A DNA stretch of 64,000 nucleotides from the NCBI RefSeq assembly GCF_008000755.1, contig NZ_CP041690.1, positions 62,001-126,000 on the forward strand. Direction: 5' to 3'. Origin of the DNA: Youhaiella tibetensis. GTDB lineage: Bacteria; Pseudomonadota; Alphaproteobacteria; Rhizobiales; Devosiaceae. The notes under the pieces are model-generated. The model searched no databases. It worked only from the letters and a program-made list of their open reading frames with translations, and was not told the origin of the DNA. Positions 54,488 to 63,394 of this stretch are shown piece by piece. The number at the start of each line of letters is the position of its first letter. Position 1 is the stretch's first letter. Position numbers and translations under genes: made by a program.

Positions 54488-55108
54488 ATGACCGATGATA
54501 CGCTGATCCCCGTCTTCGACCTCGGTGGAGTGTTCGTTGACTGGAACCCCATGTATTTGTTCCGCAAGCTCTTCGAGACCGAGGAAGAGGCCGCCTGGTT
54601 CCACGAGAACATCTGTACGGCGGACTGGAACCTCGAATTCGACGCCGGCGACATCTATTCGGAAGGGGTCGCGCGCCTCATCACGCGTTTTCCCCGCTAC
54701 TGGCGCGAAATCCAGGCCTACGACCTGCGCTGGAAGGAAACCTTCAACGGCTTCCATCAGGGCACGATCGACATCCACAACGAACTGATCGCCGCCGACA
54801 TCCCCACCTTTGCGATCACCAACTTCTCCTGGGAGAAGTGGGTGAGCTGCCTGGGTGACTGGCCGTTCCTCGAAAAGTTCGACGGGGTCGTGGTCTCCGG
54901 GCTCGAAAAGCTCGTCAAGCCCGATCCGCGCATCTATCGCCTCTTCTGCGACCGCTACGGCTTGTCCCCGGAGAGCTGCGTCTTCGTGGATGACAACGAG
55001 GTCAACGTGGTGTCCGCGCGCAAGTTCGGGATGAAGGCCATCCACTTCTCCTCGCCCGAGGCGCTGCGCGCCGAACTGATCAGCTACGGCCTGCCGCTGA
55101 ACGAATAG
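54488..55108 (+). CDS. HAD-superfamily hydrolase (YihX-like)
   Basis: A 206-residue HAD phosphatase-like protein. Motif 1 is FDLGGVFVDW: the nucleophile Asp is there, and the second Asp is replaced by Gly, as in YihX and relatives. Motif 2 is ITNFS, Lys is in EKLVKPDPRIY, and motif 4 is FVDDNEVNV. Substrate not decidable; YihX acts on sugar phosphates. It stands alone and is convergent with upp. Confidence 0.87.
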   Translation: MTDDTLIPVFDLGGVFVDWNPMYLFRKLFETEEEAAWFHENICTADWNLEFDAGDIYSEGVARLITRFPRYWREIQAYDLRWKETFNGFHQGTIDIHNELIAADIPTFAITNFSWEKWVSCLGDWPFLEKFDGVVVSGLEKLVKPDPRIYRLFCDRYGLSPESCVFVDDNEVNVVSARKFGMKAIHFSSPEALRAELISYGLPLNE

Positions 55109-55121
55109 CCTGCACGTGGCA

Positions 55122-55149
55122 AAGCGCCTCGGCGAAAACCGAGGCGCTT
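55122..55149. terminator. hairpin terminator between convergent HAD gene and upp
   Basis: Perfect 11-bp arms AAGCGCCTCGG and CCGAGGCGCTT around CGAAAA. On the plus strand the stem begins with AA and ends with TT, so it can serve both strands; T-runs are short. Confidence 0.75.
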
Positions 55150-55200
55150 GGAAACTACAGGACCCGGAGGTTCGCGGCGTCAGTGGACCCCGCTTCGGCG

Positions 55201-55830
55201 CTACTTGGTGCCGTACATGCGATCGCCCGCGTCGCCAAGGCCGGGCACGATATAGCCCTTCTCATTGAGATGATCGTCGATCGCCGCCGTGAAGACCGGC
55301 ACGTCCGGGTGCGCCGCTGTGAACTTTTCGACGCCCTCCGGCGCTGCCAGGAGGCAGAGGAAACGCAGGTTGTTTGCACCCCGGCGCTTGAGCCGGTCGA
55401 CCGCAGCGATGGCCGAATTGGCGGTGGCGAGCATCGGATCGACGACGATGATCAACCGGTCGTCGAGGCTGGACGGGGCCTTGAAATAGTATTCGACCGG
55501 CTGGAGCGTCTCATGGTCGCGATAGATGCCGATATGGGCGACGCGCGCCGCGGGGACCAGGTCGAGCATGCCTTCGAGCAGGCCGTTGCCGGCACGCAGG
55601 ATCGAGGCGAAGACCAGCTTCTTGCCCTTGAGCGTGGGGGCCTGCATCTCCTGGATCGGCGTCTCGATGGTCGCCTGCTCCAGCTCGAGATCGCGCGTGA
55701 CCTCGTAGCAGAGCAGGTGCGCGATTTCGCGCAACAGTCGCCGGAAGCCTGCCGTCGAAGTCTCCTTGTTGCGCATGATCGTCAACTTGTGCTGGATCAG
55801 GGGGTGATCGACTACTGTGACGTTGCTCAT
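55201..55830 (-). CDS. upp: uracil phosphoribosyltransferase
   Basis: A 209-residue enzyme of family length. The PRPP loop is [20 protein letters not shown] near 130, the uracil-binding C-terminus is [15 protein letters not shown], and [15 protein letters not shown] is the conserved flexible region. It makes UMP from uracil and PRPP. It is the last gene of the nucleoside operon, 18 bases after deoB. Confidence 0.95.
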   Translation of the reverse strand: MSNVTVVDHPLIQHKLTIMRNKETSTAGFRRLLREIAHLLCYEVTRDLELEQATIETPIQEMQAPTLKGKKLVFASILRAGNGLLEGMLDLVPAARVAHIGIYRDHETLQPVEYYFKAPSSLDDRLIIVVDPMLATANSAIAAVDRLKRRGANNLRFLCLLAAPEGVEKFTAAHPDVPVFTAAIDDHLNEKGYIVPGLGDAGDRMYGTK

Positions 55831-55848
55831 GGGGGACCTGCGGAGGAG

Positions 55849-57066
55849 CTAGAGGAAGGATCGGCCATGCGGCCCGGGCGCCAGACCAAGCCAGCGGGCC
55901 GCGCTTTCGCCAATATCTGCGAAGGTTTTGCGAATGCCAATCTCGCCGCGCGACAGGCTTGGGGAAAAGGCCAAAATCGGCACCTGCTCGCGGGTGTGAT
56001 CGGAGCCCTTCCAGGTCGGATCGTTGCCGTGGTCGGCGGTCAGGATCAATAGATCATCCTGGCGCATGGCCGCGATGATCTCCGGGATACGGCGGTCGAA
56101 GGCTTCGAGCGCACCGGCATAGCCGGGCACATCGCGTCGGTGCCCGTATTCCTGGTCGAAATCGACGAAATTGACGAAGATCAGCGCCCCGTCCTGGCCC
56201 ATTTCCATAGCGTCGAGCGTGCTATCGAAGAGCGCCATGTTGCCCGACGCCTTGAGCTTGTGAGTGACGCCGTGCCCGGCGAAAATGTCCGAGATCTTGC
56301 CGATGGCGAAGACCTGCCGCCCAGCGGCCTCGGCGCGATCGAGCAGGGTCGGCTCGGGCGGGGCGATGGCGAAGTCCCGGCGATTGCCGGTGCGCTTGAA
56401 GGTCTCTGCCGTCTCGCCGAGGAAAGGGCGTGCAATGACGCGCCCGATCCGCTTGGGCTCGAGGAGCCTGAACGCCACCTGGCAGATCTCGTAGAGCCGC
56501 TCGAGACCGAAATGGCTCTCGTGGGCTGCGATCTGGAAGACACTGTCGACCGAGGTGTAGCAGATGGGCTTGCCGGTGCGGATGTGCTCTTCCCCCAGCT
56601 CGGCAATGATGGTGGTGCCTGAGGCGTGCCTGTTGCCCAGGATGCCGGGCAGGCCCGCCTCCTTAATGAAGGCCTGGACGAAATCGTCCGGAAAGGCGGG
56701 CTCGGTCGCGGGAAAGTAGCCCCATTCGAAGGGCACGGGCACGCCTGCGATTTCCCAGTGACCGGACGGGGTGTCCTTGCCCTGCGAAACCTCGCGCCCG
56801 ACACCGAACCGGCCGCCGGCGGGGATCGCCGAAAGACCGGGCGGGACCTGTTTGTTCGAAAGGGCTGCGGCGGCGCCCAGCCCGAGGGCATCCAGGTTCG
56901 GCAGGATCAGGGGCCCTTGGCGAAGGCCGGCCCTGTCCCCTGCGCCCCTGGCGCAGGCCTGGGCGATATGGCCGAGCGTATCGGCCCCTTCATCGCCATA
57001 GCTGGCGGCGTCGGGGGCGCCGCCGATGCCGAAGGAATCGAGCACTGCGAGGATGACCCGGGGCAT
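55849..57066 (-). CDS. deoB: phosphopentomutase
   Basis: A 405-residue alkaline-phosphatase-superfamily enzyme. Metal ligands are in [16 protein letters not shown] and [20 protein letters not shown]; the nucleophile Thr is in [10 protein letters not shown]. It interconverts (deoxy)ribose-1- and -5-phosphate, linking DeoA to DeoC. ATG 57066 shares one base with the deoA stop (TGATG). Confidence 0.95.
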   Translation of the reverse strand: MPRVILAVLDSFGIGGAPDAASYGDEGADTLGHIAQACARGAGDRAGLRQGPLILPNLDALGLGAAAALSNKQVPPGLSAIPAGGRFGVGREVSQGKDTPSGHWEIAGVPVPFEWGYFPATEPAFPDDFVQAFIKEAGLPGILGNRHASGTTIIAELGEEHIRTGKPICYTSVDSVFQIAAHESHFGLERLYEICQVAFRLLEPKRIGRVIARPFLGETAETFKRTGNRRDFAIAPPEPTLLDRAEAAGRQVFAIGKISDIFAGHGVTHKLKASGNMALFDSTLDAMEMGQDGALIFVNFVDFDQEYGHRRDVPGYAGALEAFDRRIPEIIAAMRQDDLLILTADHGNDPTWKGSDHTREQVPILAFSPSLSRGEIGIRKTFADIGESAARWLGLAPGPHGRSFL

Positions 57067-58406
57067 CAACGATCTCCTGTTGGCATGATCCTGGCTGGGA
57101 TCAGCGGATGGCGCGGCGCGCTCTCCCCGATTGCATAAGCCTGGCGGAAACGCCTTTGAGCCTCGACGAAATCGTCCTGGGACCGGAAATGCACGCGCGC
57201 AAGGGTGTCGCCGCGTTCGACCTTTACGCCGATGCCGATGATCCGGTCGTAGCCGACGGCATGATCGATAGAATCGGTCGGTCGGGTTCGTCCACCGCCC
57301 AGGGCCACCACGCCCATGCCGACGCCGCGCGTATCGATGCCGGAGACTATCCCGTCGGCCTCGGCTGTGATGTCGCGCACATGGGGCGCTGCCGGCAGGT
57401 AGTCGTTCATGCGCTCGATGAAGTCGGTGGGGCCGCCAAGGGCGCCCACCATGATGGCGAAGCGCTCGGCGGCGGCGCCACTGGCCAATGCCTGCTCCAC
57501 CTTCGCCCGCGCCTCTCCAGCCGTGCCGAGACCGGTGATTTCAACGATCGCGGCGCAGAGCGCCAGGGTCACTTCCTTGAGGCGTTCGTCCTGATGGGTG
57601 CCGGTGAGGAAGTCGACGGCGTTGCGGACCTCGAGGGCATTGCCGGCCGCGGACGCCAGCGGCTCGTTCATGTCGGTTATCAGCGCGCCTGTCTTGAGGC
57701 CCGCCCCGTTGGCGACCGATACCAGGCTTTCCGCCAGGGCCCTCGACTTCTCGAGTGTCGACATGAAGGCGCCCGAACCCGTCTTGACGTCGAGGATGAG
57801 CGCCTGGAGACCGGCGGCGAGCTTCTTGGAGAGGATCGAGGCGGTGATGAGCGGAATGCTCTCGACCGTCGCGGTCACGTCGCGGATGGCATAAAGGGTG
57901 CGGTCGGCCGGCGCCAGATCGTCGGTCTGGCCGATGATGGCGCACCCGGCAGCCTCGACCGTCCTGCGGAAGAGGGCATTGTCCGGGTTCGTGGTGTAGC
58001 CGGGGATGGAATCGAACTTGTCGAGCGTCCCGCCGGTATGGCCAAGGCCGCGCCCGGAGATCATGGGCACGTAAACGCCGCAGGCCGCCAGGATCGGGGC
58101 GAGCATCAACGAGACGTTGTCGCCGACCCCGCCGGTCGAGTGCTTGTCTGCAACCGGTCCGGGAAGATCGGACCAATCCAGCACCTTGCCGCTGTCGCGC
58201 ATGGCCAGCGTCAGGGCGACGCGTTCGTCCACGCTCATGTCGTTGAAATAGACGGCCATGGCGAAGGCGGCCGCCTGGGCTGGCGACACCGAGCCATCGA
58301 CGAGCCCGGCGATGAAGCGCGCGATATCGTCCGCGGCGAGCGGGAGATTGTCGCGCTTCCGGGCGATGAATTCCTGGGGAAGCAAGGTCACCGCCTCACG
58401 CCCCAT
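57066..58406 (-). CDS. deoA: thymidine phosphorylase
   Basis: A 446-residue nucleoside phosphorylase II. Family signature [20 protein letters not shown] near 110, phosphate-binding [12 protein letters not shown] near 80 and [11 protein letters not shown]. It splits thymidine or deoxyuridine to base and deoxyribose-1-phosphate. ATG 58406 overlaps the aldehyde dehydrogenase stop by 11 bases; GTG 58391, just after that stop, is an alternative. Confidence 0.94.
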   Translation of the reverse strand: MGREAVTLLPQEFIARKRDNLPLAADDIARFIAGLVDGSVSPAQAAAFAMAVYFNDMSVDERVALTLAMRDSGKVLDWSDLPGPVADKHSTGGVGDNVSLMLAPILAACGVYVPMISGRGLGHTGGTLDKFDSIPGYTTNPDNALFRRTVEAAGCAIIGQTDDLAPADRTLYAIRDVTATVESIPLITASILSKKLAAGLQALILDVKTGSGAFMSTLEKSRALAESLVSVANGAGLKTGALITDMNEPLASAAGNALEVRNAVDFLTGTHQDERLKEVTLALCAAIVEITGLGTAGEARAKVEQALASGAAAERFAIMVGALGGPTDFIERMNDYLPAAPHVRDITAEADGIVSGIDTRGVGMGVVALGGGRTRPTDSIDHAVGYDRIIGIGVKVERGDTLARVHFRSQDDFVEAQRRFRQAYAIGESAPRHPLIPARIMPTGDR

Positions 58407-60768
58407 ACGGCACCCAGACGTTCTTGACCTGCGTGGCGCGGCGCAGGAAGTAATCCCCCTCGAACTTTTCCCTGTCGGCAAGATCGTAATAGAGGCCGCG
58501 GCTGGTCCAGGTCTGCTTGAGATTGCCGGTCGAAGCCTTCTCGACCATGGTCGAGGTGCCAGCATCGCCGGCGCACCAGATGGCGTCGACGCCGTCATGT
58601 TCGGCCAGCGTCCTGGCCAGCACGGCGCTTTCACCGGTTACGATATTGACGACGCCCGAAGGCACGTCCGAGGTTTCGAGCACCTGATAGAGATCGGTGA
58701 CCGAAAGCGGAGATCGTTCGCTCGGCACCAGCACGACCGGATTGCCCATGGCAAGCGCGGGGGCCAGCAGGGCAACCGAGCCGAGCAGCGGGCGGCTGGG
58801 GGGCGCGACAATCGCCAGGACGCCGATGGGCTCGACCATGGCCGCTGCGATGGCGCGCAGCGGTGGGTTATGGACGGCGCCATCGTACTTGTCGGCCCAG
58901 CCGGCGAAGGCGAACAGGCGCTCGACAGCGGCGTCGACTTCCGCCTCGCCCTTCTCGCCGGTCTGCTCCTTGATGCGCGCGGCGAATTCGTTGCGGCGAT
59001 ACTGCAGGTTTTCTGCCAGGTAGTAGAGGATCTGCGCGCGGTTGTGCGCGGAGGTCGTGCCCCAGCCCAGCGCTGCGCGTGCGGCTTCCACGGCATTGCG
59101 GATATCCTTGCGGTTGCCGTCGCCGACCTCGCCCACAAGATTGCCGTTGGCCCCGTAGACCGGGCGGGCATAGCCGCTATCGGGACGGGCCTGTTTACCC
59201 CCGATATACATCTTGGCCGTTTGGTCGATGCCCTCCGCGGCGTCGAGCGGATTGGTGGGCTTGGCGGCGACGGCCTTGGCGATGGGAGCAGGCTTGAGAT
59301 CCTTTTCCCAGGCGGGCTTCATGTAGGCGCCCATGCCTTCCTTGCCGCCTTCGCGACCGAAGCCGGACTCCTTGTAACCGCCGAACCCGACGGCGGCGTC
59401 GAAGTTGTTGGTGCCGTTGATCCACACCACGCCCGCCTTGATCTTGGGAGCGATATCGAGGGCGAGGTTGATGTTCTCGCTCCAGATGGTGGCGGCGAGG
59501 CCATACTTGGTGTTGTTGGCGAGCGCCACCGCTTCCTCCGGAGTGCGGAAACTCATGGCCACCAGCACCGGCCCAAAAATCTCCTCGGCGACGACGCTAT
59601 TGGCGGGCGACACGTTGGTGATGAGGGCGGGCTTGAGAAAGCACCCCTTGGCCGGCAGGTCCATGTCCGGTTCGTAGACATGGGCGCCTTCGGCTGCGCC
59701 CTGCTTGACGAGGTCGCGCACGCGCGCCACCTGCACCGGGGCCACGAGCGCGCCGATGTCGATGGCCTTGTCGAGCGGATCGCCGACGCGCAGCGTCGCC
59801 ATGCGCTTCTTGAGCTTGGTGATGAAGCGTTCCTCGATCGATTCCTGGACGAGGAGGCGCGAGCCGGCGCAGCAGACCTGGCCCTGGTTGAACCAGATGG
59901 CATCGACCAGCCCCTCAATGGCGCTGTCGATATCGGCATCCTCGAAGACGATATAGGGCGACTTGCCGCCCAGCTCGAGCGACAGGCCCTTGCCGGTGCC
60001 GGCCGTTGCGGCGCGGATGGCCTTGCCGACTTCGGTCGAGCCGGTAAAGGCGATCTTGTCGATGTCGGGATGGGCGACGATGGCCTGGCCGGTCTCACCG
60101 GCGCCGGTGACGATATTGACGACGCCCTTGGGCAGGCCCGCCTTCTCGCAGATTTCGGCGAAAAGGAGAGCGGTGAGCGAAGTGAATTCGGCGGGCTTGA
60201 GCACCACCGTGTTGCCTGCGGCCAGCGCTGGGGCGATCTTCCAGGCCAGCATCAGCAGCGGAAAATTCCACGGTATGATCTGGCCGCAGACGCCATAAGG
60301 CACCTGGCCGGGGAATTCGCGGTCGCGGTGCTGGGCCCAGCCGGCATGGTGGTAGAAATGACGGGCCACCAGCGGAATGTCGATATCGCGGCTCTCGCGG
60401 ATCGGCTTGCCGTTGTCGAGGGATTCGAGCACCGCGAATAGACGCGAATGCTTCTGGACGAGGCGCGCGATGGCATAAAGGTATTTGGCGCGCTCATAGC
60501 CCGAGAGCGCCGACCATGACTTGAACGCGGCCCTCGCCGCTTTGACGGCCTTGTCGACGTCTTCGGCCGTGCCTTCGCTCACCAGCGCCAGGCTCTCGCC
60601 CGTCGCGGGATTGTCCGACGAGAAGGTTTTTTCCGGCTTGGTCCAGGCGCCGTTGATGAAGTGACCGAAGACACCATCGTGCGCCTTCAGCCAATCGAGC
60701 GCCGGTTGCGCGCTTTCGGGAGCCGGGCCGTATTCGAGGGTTTCGAAGATTTGGGCGATTTTGTTCAT
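58396..60768 (-). CDS. two-domain aldehyde dehydrogenase (ALDH16-type)
   Basis: A 790-residue protein made of two ALDH units. Unit 1 (about 40-490) is complete: Asn168 in IIPWNFP, Glu265 in SLELGGKSP, catalytic Cys299/300 in NQGQVCCAGSR. Unit 2 (about 530-790) keeps the fold (YGANGNLVGEVGDG) but has APPSRP in place of PWNFP and lacks the Cys and Glu motifs, so it should be inactive, as known for the ALDH16 family. ATG 60768 is set by GGAGGAG. Position after deoC suggests that it oxidises the acetaldehyde DeoC releases. Confidence 0.9.
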   Translation of the reverse strand: MNKIAQIFETLEYGPAPESAQPALDWLKAHDGVFGHFINGAWTKPEKTFSSDNPATGESLALVSEGTAEDVDKAVKAARAAFKSWSALSGYERAKYLYAIARLVQKHSRLFAVLESLDNGKPIRESRDIDIPLVARHFYHHAGWAQHRDREFPGQVPYGVCGQIIPWNFPLLMLAWKIAPALAAGNTVVLKPAEFTSLTALLFAEICEKAGLPKGVVNIVTGAGETGQAIVAHPDIDKIAFTGSTEVGKAIRAATAGTGKGLSLELGGKSPYIVFEDADIDSAIEGLVDAIWFNQGQVCCAGSRLLVQESIEERFITKLKKRMATLRVGDPLDKAIDIGALVAPVQVARVRDLVKQGAAEGAHVYEPDMDLPAKGCFLKPALITNVSPANSVVAEEIFGPVLVAMSFRTPEEAVALANNTKYGLAATIWSENINLALDIAPKIKAGVVWINGTNNFDAAVGFGGYKESGFGREGGKEGMGAYMKPAWEKDLKPAPIAKAVAAKPTNPLDAAEGIDQTAKMYIGGKQARPDSGYARPVYGANGNLVGEVGDGNRKDIRNAVEAARAALGWGTTSAHNRAQILYYLAENLQYRRNEFAARIKEQTGEKGEAEVDAAVERLFAFAGWADKYDGAVHNPPLRAIAAAMVEPIGVLAIVAPPSRPLLGSVALLAPALAMGNPVVLVPSERSPLSVTDLYQVLETSDVPSGVVNIVTGESAVLARTLAEHDGVDAIWCAGDAGTSTMVEKASTGNLKQTWTSRGLYYDLADREKFEGDYFLRRATQVKNVWVPYGA

Positions 60769-60805
60769 TCCGTTTTCTCCTCCGCGAGGAAAGCGGCTGG
60801 GGCTC

Positions 60806-60926
60806 CCCCTCATCCGCCCTTCGGGCACCTTCTCCCCGAGGGGGCGAAGGACGATGTGGCGCCGTCTTGCCGCTCCTTCCCTTCTCCCCGTCGGGGAGAA
60901 GGTGGCGCGCAGCGCCGGATGAGGGG
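60806..60926. repeat. 121-bp palindromic intergenic element (RIME-like)
   Basis: It begins CCCCTCATCCG and ends with the exact reverse complement CGGATGAGGGG. Inside are two further hairpins: an imperfect CCTTCTCCCC...GGGGGCGAAGG and a perfect CCTTCTCCCCG-T-CGGGGAGAAGG (60880-60902). This is the form of the mosaic palindromes known from Rhizobiales intergenic regions. Its right end touches the deoC stop codon, and it could act as an mRNA hairpin between deoC and the aldehyde dehydrogenase gene. Confidence 0.75.
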
Positions 60927-61916
60927 CTACACCATCGGCTGGCGGTAATCTGCCGAATAATGGCCCGTAAGATTGTGCTCGAGCTGCCGTTCGATGTCGG
61001 TCAGGAGCGAGGACGCGCCGAAGCGGAAGAGGTGGGGCTGGAGCCAGTGATTGCCCAGTTCCTCCTTCATCAGCGCCATGTAGTCGAGCGCGACCTTGGC
61101 CGTCGAAATGCCACCGGCGGGCTTGTAGCCGATCTCGATCCCGGTCTCGTCGTGGAACTCACGGATCATGCGGATCATGGCGAGGGACGTGGGCAGGTTG
61201 GCGTTGACCTTTTCCTTGCCCGTCGAGGTCTTGATGAAGTCGGCGCCCGCCATCATGCAGACAAGCGAGGCCTTGGCCACATTGGTGAGCGTCGCCAGTT
61301 CGCCCGTGCCCAGGATGGTCTTGATGTGAGCGTCCCCGCAGGCCTTGCGAAAGGCGCGGACTTCGTCATAGAGGGCCTGCCAATCCCCGCGCAGCACCAT
61401 CCCGCGCTCGATGACGATGTCGATCTCCTTGGCGCCATCGGCAACCGAAGCCTCGATCTCCTTGATCTTGGTCTCGAAGGGCGCGAGGCCGTGCGGGAAG
61501 GCGGTCGAAACCGCTGCGACCGGGATGTTGGTGCCCTCGAGCGCCTTGACCGCGGTTTTCACGAACGTGTGGTAGACGCAGACCGCGCCCGGATGGATGT
61601 CGAGATCGCCAACGCCCAGCCCGTCGATGATGTCCTGGCGCAACGGGTGGCGCGCCTTGGCGCAGAGGCGTTCGACACGACCCGGCGTATCGTCGGAATT
61701 GAGGGTGGTGAGATCGATGAAGGTGATGGCCTTGAGCAGCCAGGCGGCTTGCCATTCCTTCTTGACCGTCCGGCGCGCGCCGATGGTTGCGGCGCGGCGC
61801 TCGAGGGCAGAGCGGTTCATGCGCGTGCGCTCGACCCGGTCGAGGTCGAGCGGGAAGCCCGGATTGCGCTTGTGCGTGACGGCCTCGTGGGCCTTGTCGA
61901 CAACTCTGAGGTTCAT
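60927..61916 (-). CDS. deoC: deoxyribose-phosphate aldolase
   Basis: A 329-residue class I aldolase of the longer DeoC form. The Schiff-base Lys is K229 in DFIKTSTGK, the relay Lys is K265 in GYKPAGGI, and Asp166 is in EIDIVIE. It splits deoxyribose-5-phosphate to acetaldehyde and glyceraldehyde-3-phosphate. It lies 92 bases after cdd; its stop codon abuts the palindromic element. Confidence 0.95.
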   Translation of the reverse strand: MNLRVVDKAHEAVTHKRNPGFPLDLDRVERTRMNRSALERRAATIGARRTVKKEWQAAWLLKAITFIDLTTLNSDDTPGRVERLCAKARHPLRQDIIDGLGVGDLDIHPGAVCVYHTFVKTAVKALEGTNIPVAAVSTAFPHGLAPFETKIKEIEASVADGAKEIDIVIERGMVLRGDWQALYDEVRAFRKACGDAHIKTILGTGELATLTNVAKASLVCMMAGADFIKTSTGKEKVNANLPTSLAMIRMIREFHDETGIEIGYKPAGGISTAKVALDYMALMKEELGNHWLQPHLFRFGASSLLTDIERQLEHNLTGHYSADYRQPMV

Positions 61917-62008
61917 GATGCCTCCGTGGGCGCGATGTTCACGCCCGGCCTTGTCGCGCCGTCTGACGCGGCGCCTTGGAACAGGTGACTAACGATACCA
62001 CACCGGCT

Positions 62009-62410
62009 TCATTTGCCCAAAAATTCGGGGCCAAACGAATGCGGCAGCAGCGCGCCCAGGGTGGTCTCGAGCGGTTCGCCTTCGACGCCGTGCGAGATGA
62101 CGACGACGTCAAGATCGGCAAACTCACGGATGCGCTGGCGGCAGCCGCCACAGGGCGTGACCGGCGCCGAACCGGGACCGGTGACATAGATGCGCTTGAT
62201 GCGCCGTGCGCCCCCCGCGATCATTGCGGCGATGGCCGAGGCCTCGGCGCAATTGCCCTGCGGATAGGCGGCGTTCTCGATATTGCAGCCCGAATAGACC
62301 TTTCCGTCATCGGCCAGGATCGCCGCGCCCACCGAGAATTTCGAATAGGGCGCATAGGCCCGGGCGCGAATGGCCTCGGCGGCCGCGAAAAGTTCTGCGT
62401 CGCTCGCCAT
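62009..62410 (-). CDS. cdd: cytidine deaminase
   Basis: A 133-residue tetrameric-type cytidine deaminase. Zinc ligands are Cys54 and the Cys87/Cys90 pair in TPCGGCRQRI; the catalytic Glu56 is in CAEASAI; substrate residues in SGCNIENAAYP. It turns (deoxy)cytidine into (deoxy)uridine for the phosphorylase encoded downstream. It follows the permease gene after one base. Confidence 0.95.
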   Translation of the reverse strand: MASDAELFAAAEAIRARAYAPYSKFSVGAAILADDGKVYSGCNIENAAYPQGNCAEASAIAAMIAGGARRIKRIYVTGPGSAPVTPCGGCRQRIREFADLDVVVISHGVEGEPLETTLGALLPHSFGPEFLGK

Positions 62411-62411
62411 G

Positions 62412-63383
62412 CTAGCGCTCCTTGGTATAGGGCACGCCGCCCGCCTTGGGGCCGACGGCCTTGCCGATGAAGCCGGCGAGCAGCACGACGGTGAGGATAT
62501 AGGGCAGCGCCTGGATCAGCTGCACCGGCACCTCCCAGCCAAGGCCCGGGATGGTCGTGCCCTGGAGGCGAATCTGGAGCGCGTCGAGGAAGCCGAAGAG
62601 CAGCGTCGCGAACATCGCCGGCACCGGACGCCACTTGGCGAAGATGAGGGCGGCCAGAGCGATATAGCCCTTGCCGGCGGTCATGTTGTTGCCGAAGCCC
62701 GAACCCTGCGCGATCGAGAAATAGGCGCCGGCAAGCCCGCAGAGGAGCCCGGTGATCAACAGGGCCTGGTAGCGTAGCCGGTTGACCGAAATGCCGGCGG
62801 TATCGACCGCCTTGGGGTTCTCGCCCACAGCGCGCAGCCGCAGGCCGAAGCGGGTGCGGTAGAGCACCCAGGCCGTCACCGGTACTGCGATGAAAGCAAT
62901 ATAAACGAGAATGTTGTGGCCCGAGATGAGGCCCGCATAGATAGGGCCAAGCACCGGGATGCCACCGATCTGCTCGGCGAAGGGCAGAGTGATCGGCAGG
63001 AACCGTCCGCCTTCGGGAAGCGGCGGCGTGCGCCCGCCCTGGTGGAACCAGGTGAGGCCGAGAAGCGTCGTTAGGCCCGCCGCCAGGAAGTTGATGGCCA
63101 CGCCCGAAATGATCTGGTTGCCCTTGAGCGTGATCGAGGCGGCGCCGTGGATCATCGACATGACGATGGAGACGGCGATACCAGCCAGCAGGCCCAGCCA
63201 CATGTTGCCGCTGACCGCGGCGACCGAGGCGGCGCCGAAGGCGGCCGCCAGCATCTTGCCTTCAAGGCCGATGTCGAAGATGCCGGAGCGTTCCGAATAG
63301 AGGCCGGCGAGACAGGCCAGGAGCAGCGGGGTCGTGAGCCGCAGCGTGGCTGCGAGCATTGAGATGAGGAGTTCGAAATCCAT
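62412..63383 (-). CDS. nucleoside ABC transporter permease (Bmp-type, second permease)
   Basis: A 323-residue inner-membrane protein of the BPD_transp_2 family. It has eight to nine hydrophobic segments and RSGIFDIGLEGKMLAAAFGAA, the usual motif of the YufQ/NupQ-type permease of purine or general nucleoside importers. It pairs with the permease encoded just upstream; the binding protein and ATPase should lie beyond the window's right edge. The cdd-deo-upp genes downstream support nucleosides as substrate. Confidence 0.9.
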   Translation of the reverse strand: MDFELLISMLAATLRLTTPLLLACLAGLYSERSGIFDIGLEGKMLAAAFGAASVAAVSGNMWLGLLAGIAVSIVMSMIHGAASITLKGNQIISGVAINFLAAGLTTLLGLTWFHQGGRTPPLPEGGRFLPITLPFAEQIGGIPVLGPIYAGLISGHNILVYIAFIAVPVTAWVLYRTRFGLRLRAVGENPKAVDTAGISVNRLRYQALLITGLLCGLAGAYFSIAQGSGFGNNMTAGKGYIALAALIFAKWRPVPAMFATLLFGFLDALQIRLQGTTIPGLGWEVPVQLIQALPYILTVVLLAGFIGKAVGPKAGGVPYTKER

Positions 63384-63394
63384 GTCCGTTCACC

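Noticed and set aside
53795-55045. 416-codon open frame on the minus strand
   Set aside because: Antisense to the TadE-like and HAD genes, whose motifs are intact. Low-complexity acidic/Gly content without family features.
58258-60441. 727-codon open frame on the plus strand
   Set aside because: It is antisense to the aldehyde dehydrogenase and deoA. It has no domain, no ribosome-binding site and the Arg/Gly/Asp-rich composition typical of reverse reading of GC-rich genes.
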